Shown: positions 21,706 to 33,861 of the stretch, piece after piece
Position numbering within the stretch: position 1 is the first letter of the stretch
Layout: every line of letters starts with the position of its first letter
DNA from: Strongylocentrotus droebachiensis
Taxonomy: Eukaryota > Echinodermata > Echinoidea > Camarodonta > Strongylocentrotidae
DNA: 64,000 bases
Direction of reading: 5' to 3'
Assembly (NCBI GenBank): GCA_035222895.1
Contig: JAVYIG010001820.1
Span: forward strand, 1-64,000
Position numbers and translations under genes: made by a program
Notes under the pieces: model-generated
Databases searched by the model: none
The model's input: the letters and a program-made list of their open reading frames with translations, nothing else
What the model was told of the DNA's origin: nothing

Positions 21706-24700
21706 CAATATATTTGTCAAATTATAATCGAGAAGAAGGAGAGAGTAGCACAAAATAAGCCAAATATAAACAAAATTGCTGCAAAAAAAGGGCATAATAT
21801 CTCTTTATTGAAGTAAGCCGGACACATAATTAAAACAAGCTTTAAGCATTCTTGACCGAGAGTGTATGGACTTGGATAAATCAACAACACAGCACGCACT
21901 TGAATTAACTAGCCGACTTCTTCAAGATGCGATCGTGTTTTTAAAGTATAAAATGCTCGCATTAATTCATATTCGGCCACTTTACACCACCACACAAACC
22001 CTTAAAACGTGCAGATTTAGGTCAGATATTGTATTTTCCCCGGAAGATGGAGCCAATCAATGAGAATGCATCAGGTTTCAGGGTCAATGGTCTTCTGCTG
22101 GATAATTAACATGATCAAGAACGTTTTCTCATTATTTCCTGGATCGTGATCTACTTTAAGGCTTGTTCACATAATCGTAAAGCGAAACCGCTTCCCCATT
22201 TGCGAAGCTGAAAATGAACCGTTTTAACCTTACATTTGCCACCAGTGTCAAATGGCATTGTCGCTTGTTCACCGCACTCGCAAATCAACACAAAACAAAA
22301 GGCAACCAAAAAAAAAAAACAGAAGGGTTGCTTTGCCCAACACAGAAACTTCGTCGCAAAGATTCCACATTTCCGGTCTTCATTAGCCCATTGAAAACCT
22401 TCTAAACACATGCATACCTTAGTTTTGCTCTAGAGACAGCTATAATCTCTTAGCATTTAGTATAATTATCTTTCCAATGTGAATTCAATTAGGCACAAGG
22501 AGATTATTTGTGTGGCATATAAAGAGTTATTATCTATATTTTGTATTGTTATGTACACGGGGAAATCGTGATTATCCTTCAAGTACTTAGTGTTCTTGAT
22601 GCGTGCAGCTACATCTTTTGTCTCCTCTACTTCCTATTCACTTACTCGTAAATGTTTTTCTTTTGTGACGACGACGTCTGCGAGGCGGTTCGTGCAAGAT
22701 GTGTGAAGCAGATTTTATGAGTCCTCCATTTTCAATTTGAATCACGAATAATCATTATGAGGAAGAAAGTATGATCAATTTCATGTGATTGTATTTTTAA
22801 TAATAAATACAACTAAAAGACGGAGAGAAAGCCACCTTAATTGTTCTAAAACTGTTTAACTGTCATGAATACAGCACAATTTGTATATTTCTTAAGTATT
22901 TATACTGATAGCTTATATATGCACATGTACACAAATCAGATCAAGACTTATATTCAAAATAACAACATATTCGCAAACACTGTGAAGAAATGAGCTAATA
23001 AGGTCATTTCAATACACACAAAGAAATCGGGTTCAGATTAAGAAATTAAACCATGGTGGCATACGTCCTTAGATGACGCACAATGCACAATAACGGGTTA
23101 ATTCCATGAAGGTTGTTTGTAATCGTCGTATATAGTTTTATGTACTTATTAAATATTGTTAATACATCTATTCGACAATCAGATATTACCTCACAATTGA
23201 GCAATCCGTACAATGGAGACTGATTCTGTTTTCCTGGAAGAAGATTTAATAATAACGTTGTGTCAGATTTTATAAGAGACATAGTTCTTCCCTAATTACG
23301 TAGAAAACGTGAATTGTCTGCACATTATTACCTCAATTCAAGGCGACCATATAGTGAATACATTAATGCCAATTTTGAAAATTGCACGGAATGGAGCAAC
23401 TCAAGTGAAAATCCAGGAAAAAGGGCATCAATCATAATTACACAACATGACTGATGATATATATTCATTACGATTCTCGTGAAAGTAATGCAAACAGCAG
23501 GTTTTCATCTGTTTCACGAACTCTGTCTCGAGAATGACGTTTACAACTTAAGAGGGATCTAGTGGGAAGTGGCGCGACATGGGTCCAGTCATTGAGGGGG
23601 AACTGGCAACATGGATTTGGGAGGCATGCACCTGTCTTACAACGTGGACGAAATACATTTGATGTTGTTAATTTTATGTTACTTGAAATAACATGGCAAA
23701 CATTCTTGTGTGTGTGAGTGTGTGTGTGTGGGGGGGGGGGGAGGGGGGGGGGGAGGAGGGGGGCTTAATTTCTGCATGCGCTTTAACCAAACTGTCCTTA
23801 CCTGCTAAGAACTAATCTACGGCAACGATAAAGGGGCCTGCATGTATGGATACATATTCAATAATTGTACTTGAGACAAAGAGAAGGGGAGTCTGCAATT
23901 TACCATCGAAGTGACCACACTGCAACTCATTTTATTTGGTATATTTCTTAATTTTGCTTAGTTATGATTATAGTTCAGTTGTAATTCCAAGCCAATAACA
24001 CAACAAGGAGGATGCGGGATGGCGTCCGATCGTCTTATGTTCAGTTCCCATCCTCCTTTCCAAATCATTTCTATTTTTTTCTCTCCATTTCATTTCTTAT
24101 CATTTGATGGCGTGGGAAGGGGGGGGGGGGGTCTGGGGTCGTCCCCCGTGGCTCCCCGTTGGCGTAGCCACGTTCCTGCTAGTATGTAACGTGGATAAAG
24201 GGAGAGAGAGAGAGAGATATAGACGAAGAAAGGAAGGAACGTGTCACTCTAAGACGGTTATTTGATTTACTGTTGGGATACACTTAAGGTATGTTACTGA
24301 GCAAATACCGTGGAACACTAATGTTTTGAACACTCGTTCTAAATCACCCCAACTACACCTCGCCCCTAGTCTGCCTCGCCACACGTTCCACTTATTATCG
24401 CCACTAGCGATGGCGTTCGCAGTAGGGAGAAAATCATGGCTGTGTTTAAATGACTTCAGGCGCAGACGTGTACTGTTTAAAACGGTAATGTTGTTTGAAG
24501 GAGTGTTATGCACGGAAAACGAACCGGTGTCATTATGTTGCCCCAGGTCCTCAAGGCAATACAACAACCTTGCTGCTGCAATCACCGCTTTCTCAGTCGC
24601 CATCTACTCCAGATTTATCTCTCTCTTTACGCCTCTCTCTCTGTCCCTCGTATTTGCATTTGTAACCAAGCGGGTTTTGTTGGTATACAGAAAGCGAGAG

Positions 24701-24886
24701 GGACTCTTTTTTCATTAAAACAAAGGACTATGCAAAATATCACGAGTTATTGATTATCGACTACCGATTACAGTTTAATGGTTGATGATAAACTTGAATT
24801 GTAGGCTATGGTTGCAAATGAAATGCATATTGTGTGTTTTGTCTTCGTCCCTGCCTTCATATTGCAGGTCTTGCTTTTCTGTTCTT
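21706..24886. other. Anonymous DNA with simple repeats
   Basis: No gene recognised. It holds a GT run followed by G-rich DNA at about 23708-23762, a G tract at about 24118-24131 and a short GA run at about 24202-24219. Overlapping frames at 24244-24753 (up to 130 codons, both strands) share no recognisable domain and are treated as chance. Confidence 0.45.
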
Positions 24887-24890
24887 TCAA

Positions 24891-25280
24891 AGAGAAGGTC
24901 GAGTTCTGGGAAGAGGGGAAAAATAATTTGTGAGCGTTATCATTGTATTATGCAAGTGTGGAAGAACATAAAGATAGAAAATGTTCCCTGAAAAGCATGG
25001 CTCTTCAAATGCGGTTTTATTCTAAATATGGCAGGTAACATCATACAAATCGGGACGGAATTTGTATGCAACATGTTCGTGTAGTCGCATTTACATCTTT
25101 CTGTGTACAGTGCTTGTAACTTAATAACCAAGACTGGGCCAAATTTCTTATCATTTTGATGATTCCAGAACATTGCAGTACACACCAATACATAATTATA
25201 TGCTTGATGATCAACCATTTTGATCGATTCCACAACGTTTCTTTCACAATGCAATCGCATGACCAGAACTCAACTTCTCT
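24891..25280. mobile_element. TTAA-type MITE, AGAGAAG family, best copy
   Basis: The left end AGAGAAGGTCGAGTTCTGG follows TCAA (probably a decayed TTAA). The right end is the inverse of AGAGAAGTTGAGTTCTGG and precedes TTAA at 25281-25284. Length 390 bp. Related copies: 1115-1506 and 46048-46430 (inverted), 56859-57232 (shared right half), and 48842 onward (left end). The minus-strand 106-codon frame inside is shared only as part of the repeat. Confidence 0.75.
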
Positions 25281-25284
25281 TTAA

Positions 25285-26079
25285 ATGTAAAGCTGTTACC
25301 CTCCACCTTGTTTTTTCAAACGTTTGCTTGAATTCTAGCATGTGTTTTTGTTTTGTTGTATATGTTTACTCATGATTTGCTTCAACACCTGCGGGCCTTA
25401 AGGGGCTAGGACTGTCGAGGCATACATGCATGCCTACTCAGGGGCATCATCGGTCATCCGAGAAAAGGGTCTCTAAGGGACACTTCAGATGTAGATCCAT
25501 AGGACGGGATGTTCACTTTGGTAGTTACTTGGCGCCACTGCAAATTTCCCTTTTCGTGATAGCTCCGTAAGAGCACTTGTGCGTTCGCCTTGGATTTAAA
25601 TTGCAGTTTCGCGAAGCGTTACGGTAGAGGATAAACGCTTTTGGTGGGGGCGTCTTGTTTTGTTATAGCATGGAGATGCATTTGGCGTTTGCAGGGCGTT
25701 TTCTGTTTCTTCGGGTATTTTTCTTTAGAAGTAAGAGAATATCCATGTTCACAGAGCATTGGTTGTGTCAGAGCACATACGTTCAAGCTCGTACAGGTGA
25801 AAGTTATAGCTGGTGAATGAGTAAGTAGATTATGTTATCGTCTTTAAAATCAACAAACGAACCCCAGTCCGTAGGGGCCGTGATACAACAAAAATAAATG
25901 AAAAAGGAGTAAGCTTATAACTTTCTTCTTTCTATCCAGGTTTGTTTGTATTTTATGAGAATATTTTACGGGAGTGTAACTCTAAACACATCCAATTTCT
26001 CTGTAATAATACACAACCCTGTCGAAAAAATATATTATTTTCTTTTTATAAAAGACAGAACGTAATCAAAGCAAGAAAA
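25285..26079. other. Anonymous DNA
   Basis: No gene recognised. Around 25380-25700 the sequence is less AT-rich than its flanks but has no coding signature. Confidence 0.45.
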
Positions 26080-26185
26080 CAGAGACAGAGAGATCATCCA
26101 ATCCATTCCAAAAGATCCAAAAGATAGAGAGAGATAGGGAGAGGCATGGGGAAAGACGGAGGGAGAGAGATCGAGAAAGAGATTA
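26080..26185. repeat. GA-rich microsatellite, imperfect
   Basis: Clusters of gagaga interrupted by mixed sequence. Confidence 0.75.
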
Positions 26186-27336
26186 TTTTCCGATTTCTGG
26201 ATAGCGACTCTTACATGAACACACTGCAGCTCTCTGTAACTATATTCAACCAACCGATACAATCAGGATATATTTCCCGTTACAAATTACCCCTCACATG
26301 AGAGTGTCTAGCTTGCAGTTGTCTGCTAATGCCACAATTGACATTTCCTGTTCTTAGACCAAATCTGCACCACCACATGTAACCGGTTTTACCACAGTGC
26401 TGTCTCTGCCTCGGAAAGCAGAGGACTTAATGGAAAGAATCGACTCATTTATTTCAGCAATTTAGCCAAGGTCAAGGAATCAATCAGGGTTTCGGTCGGT
26501 CGGTCGGACGGAGATGGCTCTCGCGGGGGTCGTCGACATAATTGGAAAGAATGCTCCGGTTCAGGTGTTTGGTGAACTCGAGAGACTTCGGTTGCTCTCT
26601 TAATCCTTGATCATTAGAGGGCGGATCAGTGGCGTACCTGGGGTACTCCGTCAGGGGGGGCAAGCGACCGAAACAAACAAAAAAGGCGATGCTAATTTTC
26701 ACTTCTGGCGAGCGAGCGAACGAGCAAAAAAAAATATCTTTCAGTAACGTTTGGTATATGAACTGGTATTGTTGCAAGTCGGGGGTGGGAACATTCACTT
26801 GTTAGCGACGTTAATTTCATTTTTTTGCAAACGAGCGTAGCGAGCAAGAAAAAAAACACTTCTTTTTTAATGATTGCCACTTAAACTTGGTTCAATTGTC
26901 CCATGCAGGGCGCGGGAACAATATTGTGTTTCGGGTGATTTTATACCCATTTTAGCTAGCGAGCGAAAATACATCTTTCTCTCAATGAATTGCTATATAA
27001 AATTTGTTTCATTGTTGCAGGTCGGGGCGGGCACAATCGTGTTAAAGGCAATGTCAATCCCATTTTGGCGGGCAGGCAACCCTCTACATTTCTCTTTTTA
27101 ATGATATTGTAGCAAGTCAGTGGTGGGCACATAATTCCGCGAGCTAGCAAGCGTAGCGAGCGAGCGAAAAAAATCACTTGGGTTCATTGTTCCATGTCAG
27201 GGACGTGATTATTAAAAGCGATGTTATTTCTATTTTGGCGAGCGAGCGTAGCGAGCGAGCAAAATTTTTGTAATGATAATTGGTTCATAATTGGTGGGGC
27301 ACCTGTGGAAATACTCAACTAAATTGAATTTTACTA

Positions 27337-27723
27337 TTGCAAAAGAAAGCAATGCGAATCATTTGTCACACCAATTTTCGCGCTCATACTAATGAACTCT
27401 TTCACGCAAATAATGTTTTGAAGATTCATGACTTATTTTCCTATAACTTGGGTATATTTATGTATACACTAGAAAAAAATGAATTGTCACAAGTTCTCTC
27501 AAATATGTTTAACAAAAATACTGAATTTCATAGTTACCCCACGAGAATAGCAAAATGTTATCACCTACCAAAGCCAAGAACGCAATTTTGCAGCAGGATT
27601 TTCACTTTCACTGGCCCAAAATATTGGAATGCCCTTCCTGGCACATTACAAGAAAAGCCCTCATTAAGTGGTTTCAAAAATGCCCTCAACCACTTTTTGT
27701 TGCAAACGAATCATAATAAGTAG
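27337..27723 (+). pseudogene. C-terminal remnant of a LINE reverse transcriptase
   Basis: The frame reads QKKAMRIICHTNFRAHTNEL at the start and PKYWNALPGTLQEKPSLSGF near the end. This matches the post-catalytic C-terminal region of CR1/jockey-group RT proteins, whose usual hallmarks are 'QKKAVR.I', 'Y.TR....Y.LP..R' and 'GP..WN.LP..I'. All catalytic RT motifs and the endonuclease domain are missing. The frame is open upstream only to a stop at 27325 and has no proper ATG. It is not expressed as a protein of its own. Confidence 0.75.
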
Positions 27724-27998
27724 TTCCCCTCTCCTTTTCTGTCTCTCTCAACCCCCTCTCTCTGTCTTCTTTTTATCTTCCTGCATGTCTTCCCCCTTTT
27801 CTGTTTTTTACTCTCTCATTCTTTTATTCTTCATTTATCATCATCATCTTGTCATTATCTTGTCATTCTGCTAAATGTTTCTGATTTGTTTTTGTCTCGT
27901 TAATTTTTGTTTTTTCTATTGTCAGTCATGTTTTTTTTAATTCCGTAATTTTTCTTCAAAATTAGGTTATAAATGTATAAAGTATAATTATTATTATG

Positions 27999-28038
27999 CG
28001 AACCTACATCTAACAAGCTTTGCTTTCAAGTAGGTTCG
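27999..28038. repeat. Hairpin in the LINE 3' region
   Basis: The 9-bp arms cgaacctac and gtaggttcg enclose an inner partly paired segment (aagctttgctt). A conserved 3' stem is a plausible recognition site for the LINE's own reverse transcriptase; this is inference. Confidence 0.55.
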
Positions 28039-29117
28039 TTTTTTTCATTTCTTGTAATTAAATCATTTTGCATTACAATGACTAAAAAACAATGTCAAAG
28101 ATATTTCAATGCTTATTTCTGTTATACCATTACGTTTATTATTGTTTTGTTATTGTTTATATTATGTGAAAAAGAAATGGAAAATAAACTCGCTCTGTAT
28201 AGAGCTATTATTATATTATTATAAATTTCAGGTTTTTTTGTTGCAGGTCAGGGCTTACACAATCATGTCTAAGGTGATGTTAATTCCGTTTTGGCGAGCA
28301 CGAATAACGTTTGGTACATAATTATTAACTGGTTGTTGCAGGTTGGGGCGGGCACGTTAGCGATGTCAGTTCCATTTTGGCGAGCGAGCATAGCAAGCAA
28401 GCAAGCGAAAAAAATCTCTTTTAATAGAAATTAATAAATAAACTTGTTTTTATTGGTGCAGGTCGGGATGGACGCATTCGCGTTTATCGCGATTCAATTC
28501 CTTTTTGGCGAGAGGGCGAAAAAACTCTTCCATTTTTAATGATATTGTTGCAGGTCAAGGGTGGGCACAATTGTTTCCAAAGCAATGTCTATTCATTTTA
28601 TTCGCGAGCGAGCGTAGCGAGCGAGAAAAATGAATTAGTCTCTTTTAGCAACATTTGGTACATACATTGTGTGTTATTGTTGCCATGGTTGCAGGTCGGG
28701 GCAGGCACAATTGTATTCTAGGCAATGCTAATCCTTTTCTCTTTTCAGGGGGACGAGCAAGTGAAAACATTTAATGCAAAATAGGCTAGCAAGCGGTTCG
28801 CGCTAGCGAAGAGTTTCGAATTTGTTATATCACTTATATTTTCCTATTTTCATTTGTCTTAATTTTTCAGGGCCGTATGCGGAATATTTTTCTGGTGGGG
28901 GAGGGGGAAAGATGCGTTAAGAGTTTTCGAAGAAACTCAAACGCGAAAGGAGTGAAGGGAGTTCGAGCGACCGAACTGGTCATGAGGGTACTTTTGCATT
29001 TTCAAAAGTAGAATTGAAGGATTTGGTATAGGCCTTCACTACATTCTCAGGAAAAAAACTGTACGTTTTCAAAATATCTGGGGTCAACTGCTCCCTTTCC
29101 CCCCGGTGCGTACGGCC

Positions 29118-29285
29118 ATGGTCTTTTTTTTTTATTTTCCCATTTTTTTCCTTTCCTCTTCTTTTCCCTTTTTCTTCCTTTTCTCTTCTTCTTCCTTTTT
29201 TCTTCCCTTTTCCTTTTTTCTTTTTCTTTCCTTTCCTTTCCTTTTTTTCTTTTCTTTCCCCTTTTCCCCCCTTTTTCTTTTTTCC
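29118..29285. repeat. Polypyrimidine tract near the hAT right end
   Basis: About 165 bp of almost only T and C on the plus strand, in ttcct and ttttcc patterns. It accounts for Lys/Glu/Gly-rich frames on the minus strand. Confidence 0.9.
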
Positions 29286-29348
29286 CCTGGAGCCCGTCAG
29301 GGGGGGGGGGCACTCTGCCCCCCTGCCCCCCCATAGGTACGCCAGTGG

Positions 29349-29660
29349 GGCGGATAATGTGTCGCACTCAGGTTTAGACAGGGTCTCCATGGTCTGGTTA
29401 ATGCTGCCATCCGATCTTACCGAAATTATATATAAGATGATGTTAGGAAGACGTCTAGGCCAATAATTTCATCGCAGGACGTTAAATTCAACTGACCGCG
29501 CTCGCGGATGATGTGTCGCACTTAGATTTAGACAGGGCCGATCTCCATGGTCTGGTTAATGCTGTCATCCGATCCTACGAAAATTATAAGTTGATGTTAG
29601 GAGAACGTCTACGGCGATAATCTCATCATCGCAGAGCGTTAAATTTAACTGACCGCGCGA
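29349..29660. repeat. Two tandem copies of a ~155-bp unit
   Basis: Copy 1 (29349-29507) and copy 2 (29508-29660) both begin gcggat.atgtgtcgcact and share atctccatggtctggttaat, catccgat and gttaaat.caactgaccgcg. The hAT target duplication GGGCGGAT lies at the start of copy 1. Confidence 0.75.
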
Positions 29661-31961
29661 CGATAATGGTCTAATTGAGTGTCAGTAATAATATTCTGTC
29701 ACACACTTGACAATACGACGTGTCGTTCATGTGCACGTTTTCTGTAGATTTCACTATGATGCTAATGAACAAAATTAAAGGAACATGGTATTAGCATAAA
29801 TTAATGAACCGTCATTCGTAAAAGTAACAGGAAATGATATGGATAATTAAAATAGACAATAATATATACAAGGGCACTGCAGGGCATCCCCTTTGCCCAT
29901 TTCCCATTTGCATAAGCTTGCAAAACAGTTCGGTACGCCCCTTCAATATGCCATTGCTTTCTGCTTGACGATGTCCACACTTAACACAACCCCCTTCAAG
30001 TTTAGATTCGCTCTGTAAATCTTAAAAAGAATAGAAAAAAGAAATGATCGCTGAAGGGGCAACCAACTTGTGAAATGCCATCATGTCCCTATAGAGTTAC
30101 CAGATTGGAACAGCACGTAGCAGCAATGTGACGAAGCGTCATCTTTTTGCTTGGGATTATAATGGGTGAGATCACTTGATCAGCTATGAGACTAGGGAAA
30201 TAAAAATAGAAGGGTCATCGGGAGACAAATTTCACATATTTTTTTGTGGTGACAAACGGATGGTGTCTTTTCTCACACTTGTGTTTCCTCAGGCTTTCTG
30301 CAGGACCTTACTAGGTGTGATATTTCCTTTCTTTCTAGACGGCGTTGCTATCCCTGTTTTCTTTTCCTTCTTTTATACGGGAGGCTTACACCAGACGTCC
30401 ATTTGTTATTGATCGGGTGAGTCGGTCACGTGATGGTTCGTTAATAGTGCGATGAACGGCACGAATGTACTTTAACACATCATTTTAACTCTAGCCGCAT
30501 TCGACATTGATGTTCTTCTTGCGCAAGCATGTGATTTGTTCCTGTCCCACTGCGCATGCGTGTATACCGACCAGACATTGAAACTCTTTCATGCACCGTG
30601 TATAGTGTGGGCTTGGGGCAAAATGTACCAGTTCACTCGGATCTTTAACAAAAAAAACCTGCTGAAAAATATTTTTTAAATTTAAATGTTTATCTTTAAA
30701 AATATAAATGATTGTAAAGTATTGGCTTACACCAATGAAATGCTGAATACCTAGTGTTAAAAGGTCCAGTATTTTACTTGTACGATTCATATTGAGCACC
30801 TGTAACTCATAGGTAAGAACAAATTATTTAAAATTTATGAGCAATTGTACATTTAGAATCACACACTGCATCAAGAGATTAAGGCTAAATTAAGGGGTCG
30901 AGGCGACTGTATAATTGTTAGATGGAAACAATTTTTTTCTTCAGAGATGACCAAGATCCGACAGATTAAGCTGCTGTCTCGGATGAACGTAGTTTATCTT
31001 CTGTTATACCTCCCTTAGTTTTATTGAGTTGTTAAAGAAAATAATAAACGAATAATTGTTTATAAGGAAAGTACACGTGATTACTTAAATCGTCGGCAAT
31101 TTGTGACGTCACCCAAAGAGGTAAATTTGTCCAGCCATCAAGGGGAAGCATAAAAGTGCCTCAGCTATTGTCGGTGAAGTAGGATATATAGTAGAAAAGA
31201 TATCTTACTCTGATGTCACAACCACGGAAAATTGTTACATAAATTGTTCTTTTACTAAATATATGTTTCATAGCGTGAATTGCTTCTTCTTGAACATACC
31301 TAGCCTGAACAAATATTCTATGTAGGTGATGAGAGCAATGGCACATTGCCCCCACTTTTTAAATGCCCCTATTAATTAGTCAAAGTGCCCCTTCCACTTT
31401 TCAACTCTGATAAGTGCCCCTAATTATACAAATTATTACAAAAAATATTTAAAAAAAACGGAAAAAATATAAATGCTATCTACTGAAGATGTGAAGTAAA
31501 CTTTTTGGAAAATCGTTGATAATAAATTTCTCAAATTACCCACAACAATTGAAAAAAGGTTAAACGTTTAATTCTCGCATATTGAAAACCTATGTACAGT
31601 GCAGGCCTATATATATTTATTAATAGTACTATTAACATGGACATAGTTACCCAACGAATTCGTTTATTGTGCCACCTAATATAAAATCACTTTCACTCAC
31701 CCATTTTTGCACTCTTTTAATTTTCATATTATATAGTGCTTGCACGCAGAATTCGGGAAATGGAAATGTGATCGATTTGATTGAAGGCTTTTAAAATTCT
31801 CAATAATCATGTCGGATCCATTAATGATCGCCTTAACCTTATCATTTATCATTTTCCACTTTCTGTCCAATTATATTCTGTCTGACCTTGAGTAAGGTTC
31901 CATCTCTCCCTCTACGTATTGTTTTATTGACAATTCTTTAGTTATTACTAGAATGTTTTTA
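29661..31961. other. Anonymous DNA
   Basis: No gene recognised. Frames at 30176-30412 and 30491-30799 carry no known motif. Around 31345-31425 three 'agtgcccc'/'atgcccc' words recur at short intervals. Confidence 0.45.
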
Positions 31962-32260
31962 TATGCTCTCGCTCTCTCTCTCTCTGTCGGCAAACATTCT
32001 CGTTATCACTCTCACTAACTGTATTCCCCAGATCCGTTCAGGCGTGAAAGGTAACGGCCGAACCGGAATGACAGAAGGGAAATACGTGCACACGAACGGC
32101 TCGGGCGGGCGCCAATCCCCGGGAAGGCCTTCCAAATCCGGCTCAGCCTCGCTCCCCCGAGCGCCATGTTTGTTCAGCACCTTGGGTATACACCGGGCGT
32201 CCCTGCCTTTTAATCGAATAAGCACGGCGATAAAAACCCTAGCCCAATGACATTTGCAAA
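31962..32260. other. CT run followed by a GC-rich, CpG-containing segment
   Basis: A (CT)n run at about 31966-31985 leads into sequence that from 32030 to 32200 is much more GC- and CpG-rich than its surroundings, with open frames on both strands (95 and 88 codons). Neither matches a family I know. It could be a 5' exon or promoter-type CpG cluster, or a repeat. Confidence 0.35.
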
Positions 32261-32880
32261 TACCCTTTCATCCTCGGCCTTCTTCTTAGTCTCTTACACC
32301 GGACATATTCAATTACGGATGGGCTTACTTCATGTCATAGCGCACTTCAAACGATCCTACTTCAGAATAAAGCATGGATAATGGACCTTGAATTAAACAC
32401 ACTCCCCAAACAGAATTATATGTTTCGTTGTACAATGAAAAGGAAAGTTATACGACATGTTTGTTAAGAAACAGAATCTACAGGAAAAGAGCGTTGAGAT
32501 TTCATTTTAACTTAAAATGCTAGTTATTGAATTTGTGACATCAGAGGTAACATTTGAAACGAAATTCCACAAAATTAATTGGCATAAGTTTACATCAACT
32601 TAAGAATGAAGCGAGGGGCGGGGTTATTACAAATCAAATTTTGATGCCTTGCAAAGGTTGTAATACAATAAAATTAGTATACGTTAACATTAATATTAAT
32701 TACATTATAATTCCATATAATTTTTTAAAGAAAAACTGATGGATAAGAAAAAAGAAAGATAGCTGAAATCTGCATGTGTATGCTTTTCTTTAAAGATGTA
32801 ATCTATTATCGATGGGGAAGCAGTTTTGCCCTTCAAGGTTCAACCACATCTATTAATGAAAGGTGAGTAAAGATAGAAAA
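32261..32880. other. Anonymous DNA
   Basis: No gene or repeat recognised; AT-rich. Confidence 0.45.
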
Positions 32881-32952
32881 ACAGGTGTGATGGAGAAGCA
32901 AAAGAGAGATAGAGAGACAGAGAGAAAGAAGGGGAGAGAAGACAGACAAAAA

Positions 32953-32991
<39 letters not shown>

Positions 32992-33087
32992 AAATCAGGA
33001 GTGAGAAGGGGGAGAACATCAAGAGAGAAAGGGAAATCAAGAAAGAGAGACAGAGAGAAAGAAAGGAGGAGAAGACAGACAAAAAGG

Positions 33088-33122
<35 letters not shown>

Positions 33123-33255
33123 GGTGAAATCAGGAGTGAGAAGGGGGAGAACATCAAGAGAGAAAGGGAAATCAAGAAAGAGAGACAGTGGGACAGAGAG
33201 AAAGAAAGGGAGAGAAGACAGACAAAAAGGGAAAGAGAGAGAGAAGGTAAACATG
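32881..33255. repeat. GA-rich minisatellite, three units of ~135-143 bp
   Basis: The block gaagacagacaaaaagggaa recurs at about 32938, 33072 and 33215. Between occurrences lie a pure GA run and the block gaaatcaggagtgagaaggg with gagaacatcaagagagaaag. Long Lys/Arg/Glu-rich (plus) and Ser/Leu/Phe-rich (minus) frames here, up to 183 codons, are products of the repeat. Confidence 0.9.
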
Positions 33256-33861
33256 TCAAGGATGGCGAGAATGGGAAAGGTCAATACCAAAAAGGAAAGC
33301 GGGTCAAAGTCATTATGGAGAAAAGATAAAAGAGCATTGGAGGAAATTGTAAGAAGGAGACAAGAGACAACATGAAGAATATAATGAAACGACAGAACAG
33401 GCAATCACAGTAGATACATCTACAAGAGATAGACAACACCAAAATAGGCGCCACGGATTTCCTCATATTTGCGATGCATTTCCGATATAGCTATATACAA
33501 ACCACATACATCGGGCTCTCGTCTCGTCACACAGTGTTTACGGAAGCTCAGACTACGCCAGTCATCAGCGTCTATACTCTCCGAAATATGTCGGACACCA
33601 CTCGGTCTTCGTCACTGGCTGATGATGTTTGGGTAATCCTTGCCAGGATTGTCCGATAAATAATGGGAATTTCACTCGTTCGCTCTAATCACGCCATTAG
33701 CCGTATAACAGTCGACCGTGCACGGGGATGGCAGGCTTCGCAAAGCTCTTTGAAGACCCCGCGCTCAAGGGCGTTTCGAGCAAGCGTCGCTTTCTTTTTC
33801 TTGGTGATGGGTGAGCATTCAGCTCGCGGCAAAGCTATAAAAAGTATCTCATCCCAGCGCT
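33256..33861. other. Unassigned DNA with a TATA-like motif
   Basis: No gene recognised. The interval 33540-33860 is less AT-rich than its neighbours and ends with gctataaaaagtatc at about 33835-33849, a good TATA-box look-alike. No coding exon can be shown downstream. Confidence 0.35.

Larger units (their letters stand above)
27328..28226 (+). mobile_element. 5'-truncated CR1/jockey-like LINE fragment nested in the hAT element
   Basis: It begins at the 3' end of a reverse transcriptase frame and continues through a pyrimidine-rich 3' UTR to a hairpin at 27999-28038 and an AT-rich tail with attattatta near 28205-28225. The hAT repeat array stops just before and resumes just after, so the insertion post-dates the array. 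Exact ends are uncertain by about 15 bp. Confidence 0.65.
26750..28760. repeat. Internal degenerate array of the hAT element, ~10 units of 86-140 bp
   Basis: Each unit has, in order, attgttgcaggtcggggcgg (or a variant), gcacaat, an 'aaggcaatgt.aattccattttggc' block, then gcgagcgtagcgagcgagc followed by an A run and 'tctcttttaatg'. Anchors lie at about 26774, 26905, 27017, 27111, 27197, 28245, 28337, 28459, 28551 and 28691. The LINE insertion at 27328-28226 splits the array. The ttgttgcag anchor resembles a 3' splice site in every unit. Confidence 0.75.
26627..29347. mobile_element. 2.7-kb non-autonomous hAT element with internal repeat array
   Basis: Perfect 12-bp inverted ends CAGTGGCGTACC (26627-26638) and its complement (29336-29347) are flanked by an identical 8-bp duplication GGGCGGAT at 26619-26626 and 29348-29355. 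An 8-bp duplication and a CA..TG terminus fit hAT. Sub-ends share ccgtcagggggg. The interior is about ten degenerate units (26750-28760), a nested LINE fragment (27328-28226), and a right part with a long pyrimidine tract. No transposase frame was seen. Confidence 0.88.

Noticed and set aside
24244..24753. Overlapping 119- and 130-codon frames on opposite strands
   Set aside because: No motif and no splice-supported structure visible.
24940..25260. 106-codon minus-strand frame
   Set aside because: Inside a MITE whose other copies do not keep the frame in an obvious way; no motif.
32840..33404. Long frames (139-183 codons) rich in Ser/Leu/Phe or Lys/Arg/Glu
   Set aside because: They are direct translations of the GA-rich minisatellite; no domain, and frames exist on both strands at once.
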